Source of the DNA: Streptomyces coffeae
Lineage (GTDB): Bacteria > Actinomycetota > Actinomycetes > Streptomycetales > Streptomycetaceae
Direction of reading: 5' to 3'
DNA length: 64,000 nucleotides
NCBI RefSeq assembly: GCF_016741875.1
Contig: NZ_JAERRF010000025.1
Location: 58,442-122,441 of the forward strand
In this document: piece by piece, positions 8,630 to 18,402 of the stretch
Numbering within the stretch: the first letter of the stretch is position 1
How the letters are laid out: the number at the start of each line of letters is the position of its first letter
The notes under the pieces: generated by a model
The model's input: only the letters and a program-made list of their open reading frames with translations
What the model was told of the DNA's origin: nothing
Database searches by the model: none
Position numbers and translations under genes: made by a program

Positions 8630-9713
8630 CGCGGGCGCTCCTCTTCACATCGCCGATCCCCAGGGAACCGTCGTGTGCCGGTGTGCCGGACGGTGCGGTG
8701 AACCGGATCCCGGGAAGCGGTGGCGCCGTGTCGTCCGTGTCGGCGGTGGACTCGGCGGCAGCGGCGGGCGGATCGGGCAGGTCCTCCAGGAAGTCGGCGC
8801 TGGGCACGAAGAACAGCGTGCCGGTCATGGCCGTGGAGAAGTCCAGGATCCGGTCGTGGGTGGCCTGAGGGCTGCCCAGGAACATGTTCTCCAGCATCCG
8901 TTCGGTGACGGAGGGCGTGCGGGCGTAGCCGATGAAGTAGGTGCCGAACTCGCCCTGTCCGGCGCTGCCGAAGGGCATGTTGTCGCGGAGGATCTGTCGC
9001 TCGGTGCCATCGGGATCGACGATGGTGGTCAGGGCGACATGCGAGTCGTCCGGCTTGACCGCGTCGTCCAGTTCGATGTCGGACAGTTTGGTCCGCCCGA
9101 TCACCTTCTCCTGGGCCTCGACCGGAGTTGCGTTCCACGCCCGCAGATCGTGCAGGTACTTCTGCACGATCACATAACTGCCGCCCGCGAACTCCGCGTC
9201 CTCGTCGCCGATGAGAACCGCCGCGCTCGCCGCGGGTCCCTCCGGGTTCTCGGTGCCGTCCACGAAGCCCAGCAGATCGCGTACGTCGAAATACTTGAAG
9301 CCGTGGGTCTCGTCGCGGACGGTGACCACCCCGCGCAGCCGGTCCATGATCTCGGTGGCCAGCCCGAAGCACAGGTCGAGCCGGGTGGCCCGGATGTGGA
9401 AGAGCAGATCGCCGGGGGTGGACACGGCGCGGTGGCGGGCACCGACCAGTTCGCGCAACGGATGCAGTTCGGCCGGGCGCGGCCCGTCGAACAACCGGTC
9501 CCACACATCGGATCCGATGCCGACGACGCAACTCAGCGCGCCGTTGGGGGCACGGAAGCCGACCGCCCGCTGGAGCGCGGGGACATCGGAGAGCAGATCA
9601 CGGGTGCCGGGTTCGCCGCCCGGGTCGACGGTCACCACCAGGAAGATGGCCGCGCTGGTCAGCGGAGACAGCACCGGCTGCGGGATCACCTCCCGCGGGG
9701 CGGGAGAGGTCAT
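8610..9713 (-). CDS. DyP-type heme peroxidase, encapsulin cargo
   Basis: This 367-aa dye-decolorising peroxidase has the distal GxxDG motif (GFVDGTENPEG, near residue 145), a proximal-histidine region (DDSHVALTTI) and a distal-arginine stretch (GTYFIGYARTPSV). The C-terminal extension is rich in Pro, Ala and Asp and ends in an encapsulin-targeting peptide (DGSLGIGDVKRS), the classical signal for loading into family 1 encapsulins. I chose ATG 9713 because the DyP fold starts there; upstream codons add only a basic stretch. The shell gene follows directly. Together they probably form a peroxidase-filled nanocompartment for oxidative stress, though the physiological substrate is unknown. Confidence 0.93.
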   Translation of the reverse strand: MTSPAPREVIPQPVLSPLTSAAIFLVVTVDPGGEPGTRDLLSDVPALQRAVGFRAPNGALSCVVGIGSDVWDRLFDGPRPAELHPLRELVGARHRAVSTPGDLLFHIRATRLDLCFGLATEIMDRLRGVVTVRDETHGFKYFDVRDLLGFVDGTENPEGPAASAAVLIGDEDAEFAGGSYVIVQKYLHDLRAWNATPVEAQEKVIGRTKLSDIELDDAVKPDDSHVALTTIVDPDGTERQILRDNMPFGSAGQGEFGTYFIGYARTPSVTERMLENMFLGSPQATHDRILDFSTAMTGTLFFVPSADFLEDLPDPPAAAAESTADTDDTAPPLPGIRFTAPSGTPAHDGSLGIGDVKRSARDEEPAP

Positions 9714-9883
9714 CGCGCGCCACCTCCTCCCGTCCGGTGCACCGGCCACCCTCGATTGTCCCCCGGGGCCGGAGGTGTCGCATCCGAGGACCGGACGGCC
9801 GTGGTTGAAGGGCCCGCGGCCGGTTACGGCACACCCTCCGCACCCCGGCCACAGACCCTTCCCTCAGCGCCCCGACCCACCGG

Positions 9884-12800
9884 TCAGCCCGTGGCGCCGA
9901 GCGGCGGGCCCTCCTCGGCGAGCGGGCCGGACGCCCCCACTCCGGCGTCCGGTTCCAGGCCCATGTGCCGGGCGAGCCCGGCGGCGAGGGCCGCGACGGT
10001 CGGGTGCTGCCAGACGAAGTTCCCCGCCAGTTTGACGCTCAGCCCCGACTCCAGCCGAACCCGCAGCTCCATGGCGAGCAGGGAGTCGAATCCCAGGGAT
10101 TTCAGCGGAGTCTGGGGGTCGAGGGTGGTACTGCTCAGCCGGAGCACGGCACGGATGTGCTCGCTGAGATACGCCTCGAGCGCCGCCCGGCGGGCGAGTC
10201 CCACCGGGAGGGCGGTGAGCCGGGCGCGGATGTCGTCGGTGCTCTCGGGGGTGGCCGCGGTGTGCTCGTCGTCGGTGGTGAGCCGGGCGAACAGCGACGA
10301 GTGGCGCCCGGTGACGGGGATCCAGCTGTCCGGCTCACCGGGGATCACACCGGTCTGCACCCGGCCGTGAGCCAGCAGGGTGCCGAGCGCCCGCAGACCG
10401 TCGTCGGTGGGGATCGTCTCGTAGCCGCGGTCGGCGAAGCCGGTGGCGACACCGGTCTCGCCCCACGCGCCCCAGTTGACCGCGAGGGTGGGGGCACCGC
10501 GGGCGGTACGCCAGGCGGCGAAGGCGTCCAGCCAGGCGTTGGCGGCCGCGTAGGCGCCCTGACCGGGGTTGCCGAGCAGGGAGGCCATGGAGGAGAACAC
10601 CGTGAACCAGTCGAGCGGCTGTCCGGCGGTGGCGTGGTGCAGCCGCCAGGCCCCGGTGACCTTCGGTGTCCACACCCGGTGCAGCTGGTCCTCGCGGATG
10701 GTGGTGATCGCCGCGTCGTCCAGGACCATGGCGCAGTGGACGACGCCGCGCAGCGGGGCGCCGTTGTCGGCGGTGGCCGCGGCCACCAGCCGGTCGGCCG
10801 TCCCGGGGCGGCCGATGTCACCGAGGATCACCGTCACCCGGGTCCCGGCGGCCGACAGCTCGGCGAGGGTCCGGGCGGTGGTGGCGGTCGGCGCGGAACG
10901 GCCGTTGAGCACCAGATGGTGTGCGCCCTGGGCGGCCAGCCAGCTCGCGGTGGCAAGGCCGAGACCGCGCAGCCCGCCGGTGATGATGTAGGTGCCGTCC
11001 TCGCGGACCGGGAGCGGACCGTCGGGCAGCACGGCCCGGATCTCGCCATCCTGCGGGACGGTCAGCACCAGTTTGCCGATATGGCGGGCGCCCGCCATCC
11101 GCCGGAAGGCGTCGGTGGCCTCGGCGAGCGGGAACGCCGTGCAGCGCAGCGGCTTCAGCCGGCCGGCGGTGAACTCGGCCAGCACCTCGCGCAGCAGGGT
11201 GGCCATCACCGCGGGCCGGGCGGCCTGGAGTTCCCTGAGGTCCACCGTGCTGAAGGTGATGTTGTGCTGGAGGGGGGACAGTCCGAGCGGGGCGTCGGAG
11301 AGGATGTCGCGGACGCCGAGTTCGAGGAAGCGGCCGAAGGGGCGCAGACATTCCAGTCCGGCGCGGATGGCCGCCCCGGACAGCGAGTTGAGGACGATGT
11401 CCACCCCTTCGCCGCCGGTGGCCTCCTTCACCTCGTCCCGGAAGTCCAGCGACCGGGAGTCCATCACCTGGGCGATCCCCATGCCGCGCAGATACCGCCG
11501 CTTCTCCTCGCTGCCCGCGGTGGCCAGCACCTCGGCGCCGAGCAGCCTGGCCACGGCGATGGCCGCGAGTCCGGTGCCACCGGTGGCCGAGTGGATCAGC
11601 ACCCGCTCCCCCGCGGTGAGGCGGCCGATGTGGCGCAGTGCGTACCAGGCAGTGAGGAACGCGATGGGCAGCCCGGCCGCGGTGGCCGGATCCAGGCCCT
11701 CGGGGATCGGTCCGGCGCAGTCGGCGGGGACGATGACGAACGAGCCGAAGGCGCCACCGCGGACGTCGACCGCGACCACCCGGTCGCCGGTGCGCGGATG
11801 GTCCACACCGGGGCCGACCGCGGTGACCTCGCCCGCGCATTCGAAACCGATCCGGTAGCGGATGTCGTCCGCGTCGCCGGGGAGCAGACCCATGCTGGTG
11901 AGCACGTCACGGAAGTTCAGGCCCGCGGCGAGGACGCGCAGTTCCACCTCGCCCGGGCCCGGCGGTCGGCGCCGGGTGGCGGCGAGCTCCAGGGTTCCCA
12001 GGTCGCCGAGGCGCCCGGCGCGCAGCCGGAAGCCGTCGGTGCCGCCGCGTACGGTGCGGGTGACGGCCTCGGTTCGCTCCTCGTCGGTGACGGGGGCGTA
12101 GGCGAGCCGGGCGACGTAGCGGTCGCCGCCGCGCAGGGCGATCTCGTCCTCGGCGGCGTCGGCGAGGAGTTCGGCCACCAGGTCGCCGGTGCCGCCCGTG
12201 TCCACCAACGTGGCGCGCAGTTCGGGGTGTTCGTAGGCGAGGACGCGCACCACACCGCGCAGGGCGCTCTGTCCGGGGTCGGCCGGTTCACCGGGTGCCA
12301 GGGCACGGGCACCGCGGGTGACGGCGTACAGCCGGGGCGGTTCGGGGATACGGGCGGTGAGGACCTGGGCGGCGGCGAGCAGCCGCCGGGTGCGGGACAG
12401 GGCGTCCGCGCCGGGCGCCGCGGCGCCGCCGGGGGTGTCGTGCCCGGCGGGCGGCGGGGCGCACAGCAGCACCACGCCCCGCAGTTCGCCGCCGGAGCCC
12501 GCGAGCCGCCCGGTGAGGGCGTCCCGGAAGGCGTCGAGACTCTCGTCGGTCAGGGCGGTGTCCCAGACCCGGGCCTCGGCACCGGCGGAGCGCAGCGCGT
12601 AGGCGAGGGTACGGGCGCCGCCGTCGGCCTCGCCGACCACCAGCCACCGTCCGGGCCGCAGGGTGGCGGGCGCGGCGGGCCGTTCGGCACGCTCCCAGCC
12701 GACCTCGAGGAACCACCGGTCGACCTCGGCGGCGGTCTTGGGCACGGTCCGGCGGGCCAGCCGCAGTCCGTCGAGGGCCAGCACGGGTCTCCCCTCCGCG

Positions 12801-15800
12801 TCGAGCAGCCGGATGTGTCCGACGACGCTCTCCGGGGTGGCCTCGGCCATCCGCGCATGGCAGTGGACGGCGGTGGCGGGGTCGCCGAGGACTCGCGCGC
12901 TCTGTACCCGTACGGGCAGCACCAGTCCCGGTTCGTCGTCCTCGAGCAGTCCGGCGACGAGGAGTTGGGCGCACAGGTCGACCAGGACGGGGTGGACGCG
13001 CAGTCCGTGTCCGGGGGCGCGGGAGGCTTCGGGGAGTTCGATCCGGGCCCAGAAGCTGTTGCCGTAGCGGGAGGCGTGGACCTCGGTGATACCGCTGAAC
13101 GCCGCGCCGTGTTCCAGACCGCGGGCGCGCATGTTGCGGTACAGGGCGGCGGGTTCGACGGCGATCGGGTGGCGCAGGGCCAGCGTCTGGACGGAGGCGG
13201 GGCGCGAGCGCGGCGGTACGGCGAGTCTGCGGAGGACGGCGGTGGCCTGGCGCACCCAGGTGCCGTCCTCACCCCGTCCGTAGATCTCGCACTCGGCGCG
13301 GTCGGTGGCGGCCAGGGTCACGGTGGTGCTGAGGTCGGTGCGGTCGGTGAGCCGCAGCAGTTCACGGAAGCGCAGATCGGTGACCTCGACCTCGGTGGCC
13401 GCGGTGTCGAAGACCTCGCAGGCGGTGGTGAGGGCGAGGGCGTAGTACGCGGCGCCGGGCAGGACGGGGGTGCCGTGCACCCGGTGGTCGTCCAGCCAGG
13501 GCAGTGCCGCGGTGCCGGTGGTGGCGCGCCAGGAGTGGCGGGGCGGCTGTCCGGGCACTTCGGTGTGGACGCCGGGGAGTTCACCGGCCGCGCGGAGTTC
13601 CGCGGGTCCGCCGGGGGCGTCGGGGAGGGGGATGTCGGCCCAGTGGTGGGTGCGGTCGAAGGTGATGGGGGGCACGTCGGCGAGCGCGGCACCGGCGTAG
13701 AGCCGGGTCCAGTCCACCGGGACACCTGCGCAGTGCAGCGCGGCGAGTTGGGTGCGGAAGGTGGCGGTCTCGTCGGTGTCGCGGCGCAGGGTGGGCAGGA
13801 CGACCGGGTCGTCGACGAGTCCGGCCAGGCTGCGGGCCACAGGGTGGGTGACCACGGGGTGCGGGGAGATCTCGGTGTAGACCAGGTGGCGGTCGGCCGC
13901 GGCGGCGGCCACGGCGGCGGAGAACCGCACCGGGCGCCGCAGATTGGCGCACCAGTAGTCGGCGTCGAAGACGGGGACGGCGTGCGGGTCGTCGAGGACG
14001 GTGGTGTAGAAGGGCACCCGTGGCCGCCGGGGTCTCAGATCGGCCAGCGCGGTGCGCAGATCGGCCAGGAGCGGGTCCATCTGCGGGGAGTGCGAGGCGA
14101 CATCGACGGCGACGAGCGCGGCGGGAACACCGCGGCGTTCCCAGTCGGCAACGAGCCGCTCGACGGTGGCGGTGTCCCCGGCGACGACGGTGGAACCGGG
14201 TGCGGCCATCACCGCCACGGTGACGGTGCCTTCGGCAGCGGCGGCCTCGAGCGCGGACTGCGCCTCGGCGGCGGCCAGGCCCACGGTGGCCATGGCGCCC
14301 CGTCCCGCGACCCGGGCGAGCAGCGCGGAGCGGCGGCAGATCACGGCCGCGCCGTCGGCGAGGGAGAGCGCTCCGGCCACGACGGCCGCGGCGACCTCGC
14401 CCATGGAGTGGCCGATGACACCGGCCGGTTCGACACCATGGGCGCGCCAGGTGGCGGCCAGCGCGGTCTGGAGGGCGAACAGCACCGGCTGCACCCGGGC
14501 GCAGCCGGTGACCGGCTCGCCCGCGCGGACGATGTCGAGCACCGAGAACCCGGCCTCGGCCGCGATGAGTTCATCGGCCTCGGTGAGAGCGGCGGCGAAG
14601 GCCCGGTCGCGCTCGAGCAGTTGACGTCCCATTCCGGGCCACTGCGAGCCCTGACCGGAGAACACCCACACCGGCCGCCGGGAGACGGCGGCGCTGACGG
14701 AACCGGTCACCACATCGGGGTGGGCCTGCCCGGCGGCGAACGCCCTTAAGCCCTGGACGAGTTCACCGCGGGTGCCGGTGATGACGCCGAGACGGCCGCG
14801 CCCGCCGGAGCGGCGCAGGGCGAGGGTGTGGGCGATGTCGCGCAGCGGCACCCCGGCTCCGTCGCCCTCCAGCCAGTCGGCCATGCGGTGGGCCGCGGCG
14901 GGCAGCGCGGCGGGCGATCCCGCGGGGACGAGGAACACCTGCGGGACGGACCGGGTGGCGAGCCGGGGGCGGGGGGCCTCCTCGGGGGCGGGGGCGGCGG
15001 GGGGCTGCTCCAGCAGCACATGGGCGTTGGTGCCGGAGAAGCCGAAGGAGGAGACGGCGGCCAGCCGGGGGCCGGTCCGCACCGGCCAGGGGGTGAGCTC
15101 CCGGGGGATGAAGAAGCGGGTGCGGTCGGCGTCGATGGCCGGGTTCCAGCGGGTGAAGTGCAGATTGGGCGGGATCCGGCCGTGGCCCAGGCAGAGGATC
15201 GCCTTGATCATGCCGGTGACCCCGGCGGCGGGCTCCAGATGGCCGAGGTTGGTCTTCACCGAGGCCAGGGCGCAGCGGTCGCGGCCGGTTCCGTAGACCT
15301 GGGCGAGGCTGGTGAACTCCACCGGGTCGCCGACCGGGGTGCCGGTGCCGTGGGCCTCGACCATCCCCACGTCGGCGGCGTCGATCCCGGCGCGGCGCAG
15401 CGCCTCCTGGTACAGGGCGCGCTGGGCGGTGGCGGAGGGCGCGGCGAGCCCGTCGGAGCGGCCGTCCTGGTTGACGGCGGAGCCGCGCAGTACGGCAAGG
15501 ACCCGGTCCCGGTCCCGTTCGGCGTCCTCGAGGCGTTTGAGGACGACGATGCCGCAGCCCTCACCGCGGACGAAGCCGTCGGCGGCGGCGTCGAAGGCGT
15601 GGCAGTGGCCGGTGTGCGAGAGCATGCCCATGCGGACGAACGAACGGGTGGTCCTGGGCTCGAACATGAGCGTCACTCCGCCGGCGAGGGCGAGGTCGCA
15701 CTCACCCGCGCGCAGGGCCTGGGCCGCGAGGTGTACGGCGACCAGGGAGGAGGAGCAGGCGGTGTCGAGGGCCACACAGGGGCCGTGCAGTCCGAGCAGA

Positions 15801-16279
15801 TAGGAGATCCGTCCGGCGGCGACGCAGTGGGAGTTGGAGAGGGCGGAGCCCTCGTTCACCCCGGGGTGCCGCTCGAGGCGGTCCATGTAGTCGTTGTAGC
15901 TGAGGCCGGTGAAGACGCCGGTGGAGGTGCCGCTGAGCCGGTCGGGCGGCATTCCGGCGTGTTCCAGGGCTTCCCAGGCCACTTCGAGGAGCAGCCGGTG
16001 CTGGGGGTCGAGGACATCGGCCTCACGGCCGGAGACGCCGAAGAAGTCGGCGTCGAAGCGGGAGACGTCGCGCAGATAGCCGCCATGGGTGGGGAGGCCG
16101 ATGTGGGCGGACGGTTCGTCCGGCCACAACTCCCGCCGCTCGGCGGGGGGTTCGCCGACCGCGTCGCGGCCTTCGGTCAGCAGATGCCACAGGGCGGCGG
16201 GCGAGTCGATGTCACCGGGGAGCCGGCAGCCCATGCCGACGACCGCTATACGGCTGGGTGCGGATATGTCATGACGCAT
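9884..16279 (-). CDS. iterative type I polyketide synthase, mycocerosic acid synthase-like (KS-AT-DH-ER-KR-ACP)
   Basis: One complete, fully reducing module of 2131 aa. KS at about 10-430 has the active-site Cys (DTACSSSL) and both His motifs (EAHGTGT, NLGHLEP). AT at about 545-850 has GHSMGE and the VASH motif, which fits methylmalonyl more than malonyl selection. DH at about 905-1190 keeps the catalytic His (DDHRVHGTPVLPG) and Asp (HPVLVD). A structural KR-like stretch precedes ER (NADPH motif HSATGGTGLAAI), KR (GGLRGLGLA, catalytic YAAAN) and ACP (GFDSLLAMEL). Order and length match mycobacterial Mas, which makes methyl-branched acids iteratively. There is no thioesterase. Codon 511 is TTA, so translation probably needs the bldA tRNA. 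Confidence 0.93.
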   Translation of the reverse strand: MRHDISAPSRIAVVGMGCRLPGDIDSPAALWHLLTEGRDAVGEPPAERRELWPDEPSAHIGLPTHGGYLRDVSRFDADFFGVSGREADVLDPQHRLLLEVAWEALEHAGMPPDRLSGTSTGVFTGLSYNDYMDRLERHPGVNEGSALSNSHCVAAGRISYLLGLHGPCVALDTACSSSLVAVHLAAQALRAGECDLALAGGVTLMFEPRTTRSFVRMGMLSHTGHCHAFDAAADGFVRGEGCGIVVLKRLEDAERDRDRVLAVLRGSAVNQDGRSDGLAAPSATAQRALYQEALRRAGIDAADVGMVEAHGTGTPVGDPVEFTSLAQVYGTGRDRCALASVKTNLGHLEPAAGVTGMIKAILCLGHGRIPPNLHFTRWNPAIDADRTRFFIPRELTPWPVRTGPRLAAVSSFGFSGTNAHVLLEQPPAAPAPEEAPRPRLATRSVPQVFLVPAGSPAALPAAAHRMADWLEGDGAGVPLRDIAHTLALRRSGGRGRLGVITGTRGELVQGLRAFAAGQAHPDVVTGSVSAAVSRRPVWVFSGQGSQWPGMGRQLLERDRAFAAALTEADELIAAEAGFSVLDIVRAGEPVTGCARVQPVLFALQTALAATWRAHGVEPAGVIGHSMGEVAAAVVAGALSLADGAAVICRRSALLARVAGRGAMATVGLAAAEAQSALEAAAAEGTVTVAVMAAPGSTVVAGDTATVERLVADWERRGVPAALVAVDVASHSPQMDPLLADLRTALADLRPRRPRVPFYTTVLDDPHAVPVFDADYWCANLRRPVRFSAAVAAAAADRHLVYTEISPHPVVTHPVARSLAGLVDDPVVLPTLRRDTDETATFRTQLAALHCAGVPVDWTRLYAGAALADVPPITFDRTHHWADIPLPDAPGGPAELRAAGELPGVHTEVPGQPPRHSWRATTGTAALPWLDDHRVHGTPVLPGAAYYALALTTACEVFDTAATEVEVTDLRFRELLRLTDRTDLSTTVTLAATDRAECEIYGRGEDGTWVRQATAVLRRLAVPPRSRPASVQTLALRHPIAVEPAALYRNMRARGLEHGAAFSGITEVHASRYGNSFWARIELPEASRAPGHGLRVHPVLVDLCAQLLVAGLLEDDEPGLVLPVRVQSARVLGDPATAVHCHARMAEATPESVVGHIRLLDAEGRPVLALDGLRLARRTVPKTAAEVDRWFLEVGWERAERPAAPATLRPGRWLVVGEADGGARTLAYALRSAGAEARVWDTALTDESLDAFRDALTGRLAGSGGELRGVVLLCAPPPAGHDTPGGAAAPGADALSRTRRLLAAAQVLTARIPEPPRLYAVTRGARALAPGEPADPGQSALRGVVRVLAYEHPELRATLVDTGGTGDLVAELLADAAEDEIALRGGDRYVARLAYAPVTDEERTEAVTRTVRGGTDGFRLRAGRLGDLGTLELAATRRRPPGPGEVELRVLAAGLNFRDVLTSMGLLPGDADDIRYRIGFECAGEVTAVGPGVDHPRTGDRVVAVDVRGGAFGSFVIVPADCAGPIPEGLDPATAAGLPIAFLTAWYALRHIGRLTAGERVLIHSATGGTGLAAIAVARLLGAEVLATAGSEEKRRYLRGMGIAQVMDSRSLDFRDEVKEATGGEGVDIVLNSLSGAAIRAGLECLRPFGRFLELGVRDILSDAPLGLSPLQHNITFSTVDLRELQAARPAVMATLLREVLAEFTAGRLKPLRCTAFPLAEATDAFRRMAGARHIGKLVLTVPQDGEIRAVLPDGPLPVREDGTYIITGGLRGLGLATASWLAAQGAHHLVLNGRSAPTATTARTLAELSAAGTRVTVILGDIGRPGTADRLVAAATADNGAPLRGVVHCAMVLDDAAITTIREDQLHRVWTPKVTGAWRLHHATAGQPLDWFTVFSSMASLLGNPGQGAYAAANAWLDAFAAWRTARGAPTLAVNWGAWGETGVATGFADRGYETIPTDDGLRALGTLLAHGRVQTGVIPGEPDSWIPVTGRHSSLFARLTTDDEHTAATPESTDDIRARLTALPVGLARRAALEAYLSEHIRAVLRLSSTTLDPQTPLKSLGFDSLLAMELRVRLESGLSVKLAGNFVWQHPTVAALAAGLARHMGLEPDAGVGASGPLAEEGPPLGATG

Positions 16280-16396
16280 CGGGAACTCCGTGGGGTGGTG
16301 CTCGGCCGGGGTGGGGCCGTGTGAGCCGTGGGGAGGGTGGTCCTGTGGGGGAGGTGCCCGTGGGAGTGGTGAGTGGTACGGAGCCGGGTTCCGGAC

Positions 16397-17713
16397 TCAG
16401 GTGGCGTCCGGGCTGCCCAGCAGCATCACGTGCTTCACACCACCGATCTGGTAGTTGAAGCTCAGCGCGTAGTCGAAGTCGAGCGGGCGGGTGCGGTGTC
16501 CGGGGACGGGGTCGAAGGGGAGGCCGTCCGAGGGCTGTTCGCAGTTGGCGGTGGGGCACACCTCGCCGAGTTCCATCATCATCAGCGTGAGGGCGGCGCC
16601 GAGGCAGCCGGCGGGTGAGCCGTGGTGGCCGAAACAGCCCTCCTGGGAGGACATCAGCACGGAGCCGTCCGGGCCGTAGAGCTCCCGGATGGTGCCGGCT
16701 TCCATGGCGGTGACGGCGGCGCCGCCGTCGCTCGCGCCGTTGACGTAGGGCACTTGGTCGATCCGCCACCGGTCGCCGAGGCAGGCGCGGACGGCGCGGA
16801 CGAGCTGGGCGCCGGTGTGGTCGGCGGCGAGGGGGTTGGCGAGGCCGTCGCGGGTCATGGCGGTGGCGAGCACCTGGCCGTAGAGGTGGGCGCCGCGGCG
16901 GACGGCGTGGTCCCGGCTCTCCAGGATGACGGTGGCGGCTCCCTCGCCGTGGTTGATGCAGTCCGCCCGCCGGTCGTAGGGGCGCATCAGGGAGTCGAAG
17001 GACGGGAGGAGGTCCGGCATACCGGCGGCGTCCATGCTGTCGTAGGCGTGCTGGGCACCGCGCAGCAGCCGCTGTCCCTTCTGTATCAGGCCGAGGTTGA
17101 AGACATCGACGCCGGTGACGACGGCGATATCGGTCTCGCCGGTGGCGATCAGCCGGCGGGCGTTGCCGATCTGGACGGCGGCGGAGGAGCAGCCGCAGGA
17201 GACGGTGTAGCAGGGGCCGACGGTCCGGGTGAGGGCGCCCTGGACGACGGCCACATCGGAGGGGGACACCGCCTGTTCGGCGGCGACGAACATCTCCAGG
17301 GCGTCCAGCGTGGCGGTGCCGTCGGGGTCGACGTTGAGCAGGGAGAGATAGCTGTCCACATTGGCGTCCACGCTGCCGCGGCCGACGAGGATCGCCGATT
17401 CGCGCAGATCACCGGCGCGGAAGTCCAGTTCGGCGTCGGCGCATGCCTCCACCAGGGAGACCAGGCCGAGCCGGTGGGCGCCCGTGTAGTGGCGGGAGAA
17501 GAACTCCGGGATGTCGGGGAGACGTTGCTCGAACTGTTCGGCGGTGAGGTTCACCGAGCCGTAGTAGATGTCGTGCTGGACGAGTGCGGAGCGGCCGTGT
17601 GCGGCGATCTCCCAAACCTGCCCGGCGGTGAAGACGGGTTCCTCACCGCCGGGCAGACAGAAACCCAAGCCGGTGACCACCGCGTCGCGCGCATTTCCGC
17701 CGCCTTTCATCAT
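16397..17713 (-). CDS. stand-alone beta-ketoacyl synthase-like protein with an altered active site
   Basis: This 438-aa FabF/KS-fold protein lies 117 bases upstream of the PKS on the same strand. The nucleophile Cys175 is kept (VSCGCSSAAVQIG) and so is the second His (EGCFGHHGSPAG, about 362-364). The first catalytic His motif (VNAHGT in FabF) reads VNGASDGG at about 324-331, and the conserved Lys of the GH loop is replaced. A Cys without the full His-His-Lys set suggests acyl transfer or a specialised condensation rather than ordinary elongation. ATG 17713 was chosen over the upstream GTG 17749 because a purine-rich GGGAAAGGGA stretch precedes it. It may serve the PKS as a partner or off-loading enzyme; that is inference. 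Confidence 0.8.
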   Translation of the reverse strand: MMKGGGNARDAVVTGLGFCLPGGEEPVFTAGQVWEIAAHGRSALVQHDIYYGSVNLTAEQFEQRLPDIPEFFSRHYTGAHRLGLVSLVEACADAELDFRAGDLRESAILVGRGSVDANVDSYLSLLNVDPDGTATLDALEMFVAAEQAVSPSDVAVVQGALTRTVGPCYTVSCGCSSAAVQIGNARRLIATGETDIAVVTGVDVFNLGLIQKGQRLLRGAQHAYDSMDAAGMPDLLPSFDSLMRPYDRRADCINHGEGAATVILESRDHAVRRGAHLYGQVLATAMTRDGLANPLAADHTGAQLVRAVRACLGDRWRIDQVPYVNGASDGGAAVTAMEAGTIRELYGPDGSVLMSSQEGCFGHHGSPAGCLGAALTLMMMELGEVCPTANCEQPSDGLPFDPVPGHRTRPLDFDYALSFNYQIGGVKHVMLLGSPDAT

Positions 17714-17765
17714 GGCGATCCCTTTCCCTGTAGCAGACCGCGGACGCACCGCTGCGCGGCGGGCC

Positions 17766-17975
17766 CTACTCTGCTATGAATGTGCGGTGGCACCACCGGT
17801 AGACAGGGATCAGCTCACCCTCGAATTCGGCGCACTCGCCCGCGGATTCGAAATGTTCATAACCGTTGCCCCGCTGGATCTTGACCCGCTCCAGCCCCAT
17901 GACAGCGGGAGCGGCCCATACCTGGGGAGTTCCGGGCGGTCCGCCGACCAGGAGGACAAATGCCGGTTGAGACAT
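17766..17975 (-). CDS. DUF5988 family small protein
   Basis: This 69-aa protein begins MSQPAFVLLVGGPPGTPQVW, the pattern I associate with DUF5988. These short Streptomyces proteins are often found next to polyketide or fatty-acid-like biosynthetic genes. Cys residues sit in GECAEF and RWCHRTF. Function is unknown. It is the first gene of the minus-strand unit DUF5988, KS-like, PKS, lying 52 bases from the KS-like start, so co-transcription is likely. Confidence 0.75.
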   Translation of the reverse strand: MSQPAFVLLVGGPPGTPQVWAAPAVMGLERVKIQRGNGYEHFESAGECAEFEGELIPVYRWCHRTFIAE

Positions 17976-18402
17976 GGAGGGACCCTCGGTGGATCAGGAG
18001 CAGATCGTCGCTCGGAACGTGTGTGGATTAACTGACGCTACGCCGTCAAGAGGGCCTACCGGTAGGTGGTGTCGAATCACCGAGGCGGCTGCGAATAGTT
18101 CGGCACCCTGTTTTGCACGCCCGGCGCCCACCACACGCCACCGAGCGGGAAATGCGGCCCGACCTCTTTCTCACGCCCCCTCTTACGGAAACTTCCTGTA
18201 AGCAGACAGAAAACGGACGGAAAAACTCGCGTCTTTGCGGTACCGGTTACGGAACGCCGTTCATCGCGGGCATCTCATCGGCACGTCGTCTTGGCAGTTC
18301 ATCACCTGTTGTTTCCGGTACGGGTATCATTGGACGGTTTGCGCGCGTGGCAGAGTTCCCTTCCCTGACCCCTTGGCAGTCGACCGCAAAGGATTGCAAA
18401 AC
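17976..18402. promoter_or_regulatory. 427-base divergent intergenic region
   Basis: The gap separates the minus-strand DUF5988-KS-PKS unit from the plus-strand Lrp regulator. It is noticeably less GC-rich than the genes, especially around 18180-18330, and must contain promoters for both directions. Short frames inside it have no Streptomyces-like codon bias. The Lrp protein encoded next to it is the obvious candidate to bind here. I could not define its box by eye. Confidence 0.5.

Noticed and set aside
9965..14749. 1594-codon open frame on the plus strand, opposite the PKS
   Set aside because: Its translation is a Gly/Gln/Arg/Val-rich string without domains. The opposite strand encodes a full PKS with intact active sites, so this is an antisense shadow.
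17974..18201. Short plus-strand frame in the gap upstream of the Lrp gene
   Set aside because: It has no ribosome-binding site, lacks strong third-position GC bias and has no motif.
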